Source of the DNA: Neelides folsomi
Taxonomy: Eukaryota; Arthropoda; Collembola; Neelipleona; Neelidae
Assembly (NCBI GenBank): GCA_034687125.1
Contig: JAQGBZ010000200.1
Span: 51,559 to 115,558, forward strand
Length of the DNA stretch: 64,000 nt
Direction of reading: 5' to 3'
Shown: positions 1-15,617 of the stretch, one piece after another
Layout: the number at the start of each line of letters is the position of its first letter
Numbering within the stretch: position 1 is the first letter of the stretch
Translations under genes and position numbers: made by a program
Notes under the pieces: model-generated
Told to the model about the DNA's origin: nothing
What the model saw: the letters and a program-made list of their open reading frames with translations, nothing else
Databases searched by the model: none

Positions 1-1828
1 AAAATCATAGTTATTTCTTCATAAACATATGTACATAGACTCTACGGTAGTTGAGCTCATCATTGTATTTGTGCATTTCTCATTAAATAGTTGAATGAAT
101 AATGAAAAGGAGTGAGCTGTTTATGTAAAAAAAAGTTTTCATTGTTCGCCATTTAAAAAAGTGTTAAGTTTGGGAGGGCGAGAGTGCGGAGTTGGTGAAG
201 TGAATTAGTATGGGAAGAGTGGGGGATTCCGGATGGATGGGTTGATGCAGTTACAGCCGATGAGACATCATTAGGAGGAAGAGCTAATTTGAAGAGTGGG
301 ATCCCTCGTAAGGGCGTAATGGTTAATGGGAGGCAGAGGATTCATCTCCTTTCTTTTTTCTTTGAGGGCATGCAAATCATGGATCCGAGAGTAATCTGAA
401 TTTCGGCCTTCCTACCAAAACTTGCAAATGATCACGTCTGGAGCCCTTATTATCCTCCGCACGTCTCTCATCAAACTTGAATGGGGTATGGTGTAAAAGA
501 GATTGAGCCCTTTCGCACTCTCTTAAATCGAGGCCGCTTTATGGAAATCGGCCTGAGGAAAAAGGAAATGAGAGAATTATTGCCTTAGTTTGCCTCCGTT
601 GTGGCAAGGACTCTGCCAGCTTGTTACGATCCCCTTTCCCACAACCCCACAATTGTCATTCGCTCTTTAATGTCAAATTGGATCTCCTCCTCGTTACGCA
701 ATTTATTCAAACTCTCAAAAAGACAAATCTCCTCAATGATTCTTTTTGCAGTGGTGGTTTTCCATTTCGGCACGTTTAATTTGTTCAAAGGTTTATGCTC
801 CTATGCATTGATCATCTAATAACTCATATAACAAAAATTAAAACTCTTTCAAATAAAATCTCAGTTTGAAATACTTGGCACGATCTCATTCTTGTTCATT
901 AATTTGAAAATTTTAATTGTTTTAATTCCAAATTTTAAACAAGTCTAACTAACTATCTGTATTTATCATTGCGTAATGTTATATACCTATCATATGTAAT
1001 ATCATTGACGTTAGGATTTGTAATATCCGAATGTCAATCTGGTTTATTGAAACATTATGAGTTTATAAGAGCTTTATCAAGATGAAGCAAAGTAATAAAA
1101 GATTATCTACTTTGAAAGAGATTCGATTTAAATTGTGGATTGAGAGGAAAATCAGGAGTGAGGAAACTTGGGAATGGGATCTGGTGGGCCGTGGAGGAGT
1201 AAAGCGGGGATTATGTGGAAGAGAGTTGGGAAATTGATTGTTAACGGTCTGGTCACTCAGCAGGAGAGTCTGCCCTTGTCGGGATGAGTTTGACAGGATT
1301 ACGCGGTCGCAACCCCGGAAACTTTTTGATTAATAGCCTGATGACTTGTGAATGAATAAGCGAGGGGAATAGGGAGCAGATGAGTGACTCCCATCGGATC
1401 CAATTCCGCCCTAAGTGCTCCTTTATGAGCCCTCCACAATCTTCGAGATCCATAGAGGCATTCAGTTGGAAGGAAAGTGAAAGGGCCGGAATGGTTAATT
1501 CTATCAATCGGATCCGAATGTTGATGAACTCCTCTCCTAACTTGATTAATCGAACTCGAGATAACAAATCTAATTACACTTCTATGTATGTAGCTATAAA
1601 TATACAATCACAATTTCGATCAGATTCTGAACTCTTTTTTCAAAGATTTTTTAACACTGGGAATAAGTAAACTAATAAACACGTATTGTAAATGACTGAA
1701 TAACATTACATTCCATATTAGATACTGAAATCAATTCCTGCACATTTAATTTCTTTATATTTAATAAGTAAATAATTTAATAATAATAATGAATTCTTTC
1801 AACTGATAGATAGTAATTGTGTCTTTAG
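1..1828. other. Gene-free stretch, probably an intron of the NR2E3-type receptor gene
   Basis: No coding exon is recognisable on either strand. The receptor exon at 1829 begins in the middle of a codon just after where the DNA-binding domain should end, so this AT-rich stretch is most simply the intron before it. The zinc-finger exons would then lie left of the window. I looked for cysteine-rich DNA-binding-domain sequence here and saw none. Short open frames at 601-819 and 1380-1670 have no family features. Confidence 0.55.
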
Positions 1829-3503
1829 CTGTTCAAAACGAAAGGCAGCCAAGGAATACTGCAACTTTGCGACCAGAATCCCTTTGCGAGATGGATCAAG
1901 AAAGGGCATTAAGAGAAGCCGCAGTGGCTGTAGGAGTGTTCGGGTAAATTGCAAATCAAACTACCCTAATTTCGAATGAAAGAGATCAAAGTGGCTAATT
2001 AGTGTAATTGAATTGGATCGTAGGCCTTTATTAGGACCGAGAGGTCACGGAGCAATCGGAGGAGGAGTTCACATGGGCGGAGGAGGGAGCAGCTACCATC
2101 AACCACCACCACCCATCCTTCCTCTCCAGCCCAATGAGAGCAATGGGAGCCGAGAGATCGAGGACGGTAAGGGAGATTTTCCATCCAATAGTAAAGATCA
2201 ACCATAACCGAAGTGGCATGATCTCTACGGGAGATCAAACCAACCCTTGTTCCACACAACTACAGATGCGAGTTAACCACAGTGCTCGTACTTAACGTTA
2301 GTTACAGTTAGTTCGGCATAGGCTCATGCTGCTGACACTTTACAACTCATTTTGTTATTTAGATAAGAGAGCACTTTTCTCTAAACTTCTCTCCCGTATA
2401 CACAATACAGCTATTAAAACTCAATATCAAGAGTTGATGTATGACACAGAGGACAGCATTGATGTAACGACGGATGACAATGGTCCACCGTGTTCCAAGA
2501 CCCCTACCATTCAAGCCTGCAATGGGAGCGGAGTTGGAGGTCCACATTCAACTACAACAACCGTTGGGTTCAACAATGGCGGAGGAACTCCGATTGAAAT
2601 TCCCTCGGCCATTTACAACCCAGCACATGAGACAATTTACGAAACTTCGGCGAGACTCCTCTTTATGGCAGTTAAATGGGCTAAGAATCTCCCTTCATTT
2701 GGAAGTCTTCCTTTCAGAGATCAAGTAATTTATTAATTCTTTTTGAATTACACTGATAGGATTGGATTTTCTTTAATTAAAAAAATCAACAGAATTCTTA
2801 ATTAAATTGATGATCTTAGTCAATTGTATTTATTTGACTATTTAGGTAATTTTGTTGGAAGAAGCATGGGGAGATTTGTTTCTTCTCAATGCAATCCAAT
2901 GGTGCATGCCTGGAGATTCTGTTTCGCTTTTCTCTGCGAGTGATCATCTCACTCACTTGCCAAACGGGAAAGCCGTGCAGGTAATTTCATTCGCAATTTT
3001 CACGAAGCTCTCTTTACGTGGAAACTCTTTCGTATTCAATCTATTTTTATTTGGTTCTTTTTAGGTGGCAGCGGACTTGCGGACTTTAAACGAGACATTG
3101 ATTCGATTTCGATCAATTGGAGTTGACCCGGCGGAGTTTGCTTGCTTGAAAGCAATCGCCTTATTCAAAAGTGGTAACGTTTCCTCATCTTTGTATAAAC
3201 ACTTTATCCATACAAAATGCTAAAATTCGAGGCAGAGTTTTAATTAGTAAATTAAATTGAATAGACACAAGAGGATTAAAAGATCCGCTCCAAGTAGAAA
3301 ATCTCCAGGACCAGGCTCAAGTGATGTTGTGCCAACATTCACGAGGTCAGCATCCAAGTCAGCCAGCTCGGTTCGGAAGATTGCTGCTTATGCTTCCATT
3401 ACTTCGCCAAGTCCCGGCAGCGAGAATTGAATTACTTTTCTTCCAGAGGACCATTGGATCAACACCCATGGAAAAAGTCCTCTGTGATATGTATAAGAAT
3501 TGA
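1829..3503 (+). CDS. NR2E3: NR2E3/PNR-type nuclear receptor (Drosophila Hr51/unfulfilled, C. elegans fax-1 class), hinge and ligand-binding domain, 5' partial
   Basis: Nuclear transcription factor of the NR2E group. Coding exons are 1829-1943, 2024-2166, 2411-2724, 2846-2980, 3065-3173 and 3265-3503, with consistent phases. The first exon carries [11 protein letters not shown], the stretch just after the DNA-binding domain in NR2E3 proteins. A Gly/His/Pro-rich hinge follows. The ligand-binding domain begins [20 protein letters not shown], continues [40 protein letters not shown] and [12 protein letters not shown], and ends with [20 protein letters not shown] followed by CDMYKN and a stop. That C-terminus matches vertebrate NR2E3 almost residue for residue. 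In the family this factor acts in photoreceptor or neuronal identity, often as a repressor. The DNA-binding domain is missing because the gene runs off the left edge. The acceptor at 2411 was chosen for its pyrimidine tract; 2441-region alternatives are also in phase. Confidence 0.92.
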
Positions 3504-5564
3504 AAGCATTATTAGCATAAAGTAATTAGCAACATTGGCAAGTGCACCATTAATATGCACATCTTATACTAAATAACGTATTTAACAATACAAATAAAAC
3601 TTCGATGGGTTGAATAGAATATAATGTAACTTTACATTAAAATTTTGATTTTAAACTTATTAAAAACCTCATACCTAGTATGGTATTTAAGTATTAAATA
3701 TATTTGTATTGTAGGTAAATAAAAATAACTCATGAGGTGTACTGTACTTATAAAATACATATTTAGTTATATGTTACTCTATTCTAACTAAACTAATATT
3801 TGTAAGTTCATTAAATAGATTTTGGTTTTAATATATTTATCAGCTAAATAAGCATTGTAAGTTTTTGTCTAATGTCGCGTGTCAATTTTAATAAAGAAGC
3901 TCTATTAAGCTACTATCAGGATCAGGAGTAACAGTATTCACGTATTCACACTTGCTGATTTCTTTTCTTCATGGGTTTAATGTTAAAAATTAATTTTAAG
4001 TTAAATGGGTATGCTAATAACATTATTGTCCAATTCTAGTGTTTGATCTAGTCAATGCTGTATATTTAGTAATAATAGAAATAATCAGTTGTTATAATAT
4101 TTAACCATGATTTTGTAAATATTATGTTGTATTTATTGAGAAGCCCTCAATTTGTGATTCACGCCCTTTGTATAATTAACCCAAATCAATAAACGTTAAA
4201 TGGTATCACAGCACAAGGTAGTTTATTAACCCGATCAATTATCATCATAATAATAATTGGAATAGCGAAGGAGCAGAAGTGCGCTGTATTTTTATTAAAA
4301 GTTAATGTTTATTATTATTATATTGTATTAACTTTAATTTAGCTATACAATCTCATTGGTATATAAGTAAACATAGCGGCTAATCTTGTTGCCATAAGAA
4401 TGACCATTTATAGCATCATTTTTATGTTAAATAATAAAAATTTCGAATTAAACAATTCGAAAAAATAATAATAGAGCCCAATTCAAATCTTGTTATTTAA
4501 CATAGAAATGATGCTATAAATGGTCATTCTTACGGCAACAAGATTAGCCCCTATGTTTACTTATATACCAATGAGATTGTACAGGCTATATGGCTATAGG
4601 CGTCATTTGATAAAATGTTCTGAAGTAATCAATTTTATTTGTTCTATCAATCTAAATCTTTTACACTACAATCTAATTTTATGTGGTATTTATGTTTTCA
4701 TTCAATTCATTCAATTCAATAAGGCATTTCCTTTAGCATATCTGCATTAATCATCATTTTCATCATTATCATTAAATATTAACGTTGACTGCCATTGTCA
4801 TTATCATTATTAACTATTGAATCTTTGTGATTTCACAATTAAATTTCTAGCTAATGCTAATGCTTACACACTTACCTTACACGTTCACGTTATCAGTACT
4901 CTCATTAGCATTCCAAAGAATATGGAGTTTTAATTCTAGAAAGCTAAGGATTATCCTTACTACGGAATCAGATTTATACATACAGTATGTAAATAAATAT
5001 ATTTTTTCAGAAAAAAATGTCACTGAAAACTGATCACTTTATATGCAAAACATACTCAACTTATGTAATCCAGTTTTTTCATGTAATGCTATGATAATGT
5101 AGTATAAGTATAAGGTACCATTTATTCAATTCAAGTTAAATTATATGCTAAAATATGAAGTAGGAGCTTAAAGTTAGTAAGCATATGGCACTTATGTATA
5201 AACTTATAACTTATATTGTAAAAATAAGTTATTAACGATAATTTTATATCCCTAAATGTAAGGTTAAAGATAAAAATAAGCCTTAACGCTAACGGAATTA
5301 AGACAAGAGCAATAAAAATGACAAGGCTGGCAATCCACTTATTAATTGCGTACATTACACATTAGATATAAAAGCATGTCTGTGTAATTGAAAAAAAAAT
5401 CAGAAAAATACCATTTAAATTTCGAAAAGAATATTACTTAAAAACTCAAAAGAAATCCAGCGTCCAACATTTCAATAAATGAAAAATATTTTTAAACTGT
5501 TCTACATAATTATCCTGTGATTCAGTGTAAGTTTGTAAAACCCAAAGTTCTATTATCACCAAAA
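3504..5564. other. AT-rich intergenic spacer
   Basis: It lies between the receptor stop codon and the start of the SIAH-like gene. An AATAAA at about 3593 is a plausible polyadenylation signal for the receptor transcript. The only clear structure is the foldback repeat at 4340-4588. Short CAT/ATT-rich runs occur at about 4745-4815. No coding signal was seen. Confidence 0.6.
4340..4588. repeat. Foldback repeat with ~95-bp near-perfect inverted arms
   Basis: The left arm (4340-4434) and the reverse complement of the right arm (4493-4588) match over about 95 bp with only about five differences and one short indel. They surround a 58-bp loop that itself contains the small palindrome TTCGAATT..AATTCGAA. 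Shared arm text includes CAATCTCATTGGTATATAAG and GAATGACCATTTATAGCATC. RNA from either strand would fold into a long hairpin. It resembles a miniature inverted-repeat element; I could not identify a certain target-site duplication or family. Confidence 0.85.
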
Positions 5565-6799
5565 ATGAGTTTGATAGTTGAAAACGACGGTTCACCACTC
5601 CATCGACGAAATAGGTAAGAAACCTGAAAGCAATCATTAATTAATCTTAAATGATTACAATTACTCTTTTAGTGCCAATGTTGGAACACTTCATCAGCTT
5701 CCTACTCAACAAGAGCTACGAAAAGCTCTTGAATGTCCAATTTGCAAAGAGGTTCCATTAGCTCCAATTTACACCTGTTCTATAGGACACACAATCTGCG
5801 GACGGTGCAGAATTGGAAAAAAGTGTGGGATCTGTTCGGAAGATGTTTCCAATTCAAGAAATGCTGCAGTGGAACTTATTGTTGCAAACTCTTCATTTTG
5901 GTGTAAGTATCAAACAGATGGATGCAAAATGCTAGTAAAAGGATCGGAGTACAAATCGCATTCGGAAGAATGTGATTACAGGTAAAGTTTTGCAAACGAC
6001 GGACCATTTTTATTAAATTAAAAACTAACCATATAATGTACTAACGTCTATAACCTAACCTAACATTTTTATGCATTTTCATTAGACGAATCGAATGCAA
6101 CGAATGGGAGTTAATAAAATGCAAAGGAACTCCAATTCGTTTTAAAGAATACTTTAACCATTTGAAACGCGATCATCAAATTGAAGGATTTGAAATGAAC
6201 AACACGATCCTCCCAATGTCCGAATATTCAAATGATCTAAGAACCGGTAAGAAGAAATGTTTTCAAGATTTTTTAGAAAAGTAAATTTATCAAATGACAT
6301 AAATGATATTTTTTAAATTATTTTAATATTTAGATGGTCCATGGCCAGCTTATTATTTTTATTTCAATGGTGAAGTATTTTTACGAAATATGAAGATAGA
6401 GAAATCAATAATCTACTGGTGGTTTACTTATATTGGAACTCCCGAAGAAGCTGCGAGCTATCGATTAAAGCTCACAGTTTTAATGAGAAAAGATAACGTA
6501 AGTTAATACTTATTAATAATAATCAAAGAAAACTTATCTGATTTAATTTAATTAAAACGTTCGTAAAAAACAACTTAAATTACATTTAAAAAAATTGATT
6601 TTCTTTAAAGAAATGGAAATTGGATTGGATACTTCCTGTGTACTCCATAAGAACATCTCAAAAAGAATTAGAAGAGATTTCCTTAAGAGCTGCAATTCCT
6701 TCAAAGCAACTGGAACTCATGTGTGAACGGCGACAGCATCCACATGGAGAAATCTTCAATTTTGTAATGGATTTGAAATATGAAATAATGTCCGCCTAA
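5565..6799 (+). CDS. SIAH/SINA-like RING E3 ubiquitin ligase, divergent
   Basis: Predicted E3 ubiquitin-protein ligase of 290 aa, close to the usual 280-310 aa of SIAH proteins. Exons are 5565-5614, 5673-5981, 6086-6246, 6334-6497 and 6611-6799; all junctions keep phase. The start ATG (MSLIVENDG) sits 16 codons before a strong AG|GTAAGA donor. A RING finger at about residues 38-75 keeps all eight ligands (CPIC, YTCSIGH, ICGRC, KCGIC). Two SINA zinc fingers follow (CKYQTDGC..HSEEC, then CNEWELIKC..HLKRDH), and then a substrate-binding domain. The RING and fingers are recognisable, but the C-terminal domain is far from canonical SIAH1/sina, which is normally extremely conserved. This is therefore probably a lineage-expanded SIAH-like paralogue and not the orthologue. 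Substrates are unknown. It converges on SPT16, with 468 bp between stop codons. Confidence 0.88.
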
Positions 6800-7267
6800 C
6801 TCACAATTAGATTAAATCCATACCAAGATATTAAATTAATGACATACAATTTGACAATATTTAAAAACGAGTTTAGAATATTTTATTTATTAAATTAGTT
6901 TTAATTACCAATTACAAAGACCTTTTTCAAGTTAATATTAAAAGTTTATTCAAAGCTATACTGTAAATTAAATTATGTTATATTAAAATAATAAAATAAC
7001 ATAATACTCTGATTTTGCTAAAAAAAAAGTGTACCTTTATAGTATCAAATATTCTAGATAGGAGGTATTGTATACTATTATAAGTATAACTTAGGTGTAG
7101 CATAATGTAGTGTAAATCAATTCAATTTGTTATAAATAATTTTTCCTGTTGTGTAACATTAATTTGAATTTCTGCAGCAATTTACCTCCTATAAAAATAA
7201 AAATAGACGATTATAAAATATTATTGAATATGTTAATCCCATATTAATTCAATCAGACTTTTTTAAT
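6800..7267. other. Convergent 3' intergenic region (SIAH-like / SPT16)
   Basis: An AT-rich interval between two stop codons that face each other. It must hold both 3' UTRs and polyadenylation sites. AT-rich hexamers are present on both strands (for example AATAAAAT near 6990), but I cannot pick the used sites. No coding sequence was seen. Confidence 0.5.
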
Positions 7268-12545
<5,278 letters not shown>

Positions 12546-12988
12546 TGTGACAATAGTTGACAACGATAAGGTAAAAACGGTGACACGAAGTCGAAAGCGA
12601 TCAAATGAGTTGTGAAGTGAAGACTTCGCTTGGCATGGCGGTTCTTTGTGCGCTGGTTCACTCTTGCACAATCGTAGGAATTGCCGCCGCACAGATGTCT
12701 CCTTCTTCTCCCGCTTTACTTTTAAACCAATACGTGTGGCTTTAAGCATTACGCATTAACATTAAGCATAGAAAATAGAATCATTAAGCTCTGTGTATAA
12801 AGTGTATATCTACATTATACAGAGATATCTCCCGAACCGGGATATGATAGTCAATTTCTCGTGGCTATTTTAACTTTTAAACTAATTGTAATTAACTAAC
12901 AGTCATAAATACATTTACTAAACTATAGCCGGCAGTAATTTAAGCTGGATTAGACTTATTATATTGTGTTCACCTATAATTAAAAATA
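12546..12988. promoter_or_regulatory. Shared divergent promoter region of SPT16 and mRpL38
   Basis: The two start codons lie 443 bp apart in head-to-head orientation. Both genes are broadly expressed housekeeping genes, so this interval probably holds a bidirectional promoter and both 5' UTRs. The side next to SPT16 (about 12550-12720) is clearly more GC-rich than the mRpL38 side. No TATA box or other core element can be assigned by eye. Confidence 0.55.
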
Positions 12989-14554
12989 ATGGCTCTGCCG
13001 CTTAATTTGAGTAAATTATTAAAAAAATGTCAATTAGTTGATAAACCTATAAATCGAAACTTCCGATATAAATTCTTCATAAGACACCCGGTAAATACTA
13101 CTGGAACTTTAGAGTCTTATTTGAAAGGTATAATGAATAATTTTTGGAATATAATATAAATAATTTTATTTTTGAGAAAATGAGCTATGAAAGTAAAATG
13201 TTGATTAATGTTATTGATTATGAATAACCTATTAAAACCATTTTTCTGAACAGATAAAAAGGAGAAAGAGCATCCTGAGGAATTATATTTTCGAAATAAT
13301 ATTGGATTTAAACATGTTCCTTCAAATCGACGAGATTTGCTCAGTCAACGTCTTGAAGAAAGAAAAATCGCACGGAATAATATGAATCTTGAGAAAGCAG
13401 CTCGGGAAAGAAAGTGTATGTTTAATTTATCAATAATTTATTGATTTTTATTTATTATATGAGGTGATCATTAACTTATTAAAAATATTTTTTGTAGTGG
13501 TCGTTCCCCTCGATGAAGTGACAAATGAATGGGCCAAGACTAATGGCCCAATTCACATGAAAGAAGCTGCCGATTATTTTCGAGTTTTTGATCACTTGTT
13601 TGGAGATGCGTATTTTTATCCTGTTCTTCCTATAAAGATTAATTTTGAAATCGGAGATGACAAATTAGTTCGAATCTACAATGGCAATCTTCTGAAGCCA
13701 AGCGAAGCTGCTAAAAAACCAAATGTTTCATTTAATGCCAACTCGGACGAACTCTTCACTTTGTTGATGGTGAGCCCAGATGGACATTTGAGCAAGGAAT
13801 GTGGAGAATATGTCCATTGGCTTGTTGGCAATATTCCAGGGAATGACATCGGAAAAGGACAAACACTTGTAGATTACATGCAACCATTTCCAGCTAAGGG
13901 AATTGGCTATTGTAGATATGTCTTCGTTCTCTTCCGTCAAGAAAATAAGTTAGACTTTAAAGACTACTCAACGATATCACCGTGTTTGAACTTGGCTGCT
14001 CGAGACTTTTCTACTCATTCATTTTATACTCGATTTCAAGAATTCATGACTCCAGCAGGACTTGCTTTCTTTCAATCTGATTGGGAACAAAGCTTAACCG
14101 ATTTCTTCCATCATACTCTCGGTATAAAATAATTTCCAAATATTATTTGTTTCAATTTAATTTTTTTAGATTTTATAAATTACCTCGTCCGCAGTTTAAT
14201 TATAAATATGGCCTTTTGAGAATACTCTGTATTTTTATATTTATTTCAGACATGAAAGAACCAACATTTGAATACAATTTCAATACGTTTGATGAAAGTT
14301 ACCGGAAAGAGCAACCTTACTTTCCTGAAGCTACAATCAGTTTTGACACCTTCCTTGACCAATATAAAGAGCCTAAACAACTTCAATTGGAACTCCTTCT
14401 TGAGAAGTTGAAAGAATGTCATCCGTTCGAGGCCCCTCCAAAGCCACCAAAGTATCCTTTAGCTATGCCGATTATCGATGACGATATGCCTTCTTGGCAA
14501 AGGAGCCAACTCAAAGCGAAGCGTGCAAGAGAAGGAAAATGGAAGTTTATTTAA
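12989..14554 (+). CDS. mRpL38: Mitochondrial large-subunit ribosomal protein mL38 (PEBP-like)
   Basis: Component of the mitochondrial 39S ribosomal subunit, built on a phosphatidylethanolamine-binding-protein fold. Exons are 12989-13127, 13254-13415, 13498-14121 and 14250-14554, giving 409 aa (human about 380). The start MALPLNLSKLLKK is followed by a basic, phenylalanine-rich stretch consistent with a mitochondrial presequence. The PEBP region carries LLMVSPDGHLSKECGEYVHW and LVGNIPGND, then GIGYCRYVFVLFRQ. The family motif FYTRFQEFMTPAGLAFFQSD leads into DFFHHTLDMKEPTFEY, joined across the last intron. The C-terminus is proline-rich, then basic (PSWQRSQLKAKRAREGK). The canonical DPDxP ligand motif of PEBP is SPDGH here, as expected for mL38. 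It is divergent from SPT16. Confidence 0.96.
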
Positions 14555-14663
14555 TTGTATGAACCATTACCTAGTTATAAATACGATTTATTTATCTAGC
14601 CATCATAATTTAGAAATTTTTTATATATAAACATTGCTGAACTTAAAAACTTGTCATTTCTTA

Positions 14664-14669
14664 AATAAA
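14664..14669 (+). terminator. Probable polyadenylation signal of mRpL38
   Basis: An AATAAA hexamer 110 bp past the mRpL38 stop codon, in the right orientation and at a typical distance. Cleavage site use was not shown. Confidence 0.5.
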
Positions 14670-15617
14670 CGGATACATTTATTAGAATTGTTATTTATCT
14701 TTATTTAAAATTATTCTAATGTTATACATATATAATATAATGACTTTCTCACAATGTGAACACGCATCCTACCTTAATTGTTCATTCTTATGTAGGTGTA
14801 TTTATTATTAGTTTTATAAGGTACAAGATCATACAATAAACATGTTCTAGAATACCATATATTGTAATTTGGGTACGTCATAGATGAAAATACTTCATGT
14901 GGTCGTATCATTTGGCAAATTAAAATTAGCTCATGTAATCAACTATTAGTAATAAAAGTAACAATGAAAATCAAAATCTATCAGAAGGATATGTGATGGT
15001 TGCAATTAACTAATTGCCTCTATTTACCTGCCTATTTACAATAGTTGAACAGGATATAAATTATACAACAAAAATTATATTTTTATATAAATATATGCAC
15101 ATCTAGTACGACAGGTTTTTTCGCATGTTTACCATGTACGTAAATCTAAAACTGATTAAATACTTATGATTAACTTGTAAATAATGTCGGATTGGCATTG
15201 TTGTTCAGCCGTTCATAATACAACTTGTGTAGGAAGAGACTAAAGTGAGCACTAAAATTGATCTTTTATCCTTTTCCCACTCCTTTTCTGTGTATATTTT
15301 GCAATTTTGCATGTACTTTCCTATTTGAAAACGGGATGGAAGGAAATGAAGATTATTTTATTAAATGGTAAGTAAATGTTGTGGGCGAGGAGTCGCTCTC
15401 GTCCTTGAAACGACACTCGTGAATCCGCGTGCTCATATTTCATTAAGGCCGTTTGTGTGTGTGTCTAGAAATAATAAGCAAACAAGGGAAGTGTGAGATC
15501 ATCCTCCTTCTCTGGAGCCGATGAAGGAATGAAGGTGCGTCCGACCACAGTCGATTGAAGCCAATCAACCAAAATTACTCCCTTCCTGGAAGTGTCAATT
15601 TCTTCATCATCTTGATT
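14670..15617. other. Intergenic region and presumed promoter/5' UTR of the DOCK-D gene
   Basis: AT-rich up to about 15200. More GC-balanced sequence from about 15360 runs into the DOCK first exon, with a short TG run near 15450. No other gene was seen. The compositional shift just upstream of the first coding exon fits a promoter and 5' UTR, but no core motif is certain. Confidence 0.4.

Noticed and set aside
4745-4815. CAT/ATT-rich stretch resembling a repeat array
   Set aside because: Irregular low-complexity sequence without a fixed unit; not a CRISPR or tandem array.
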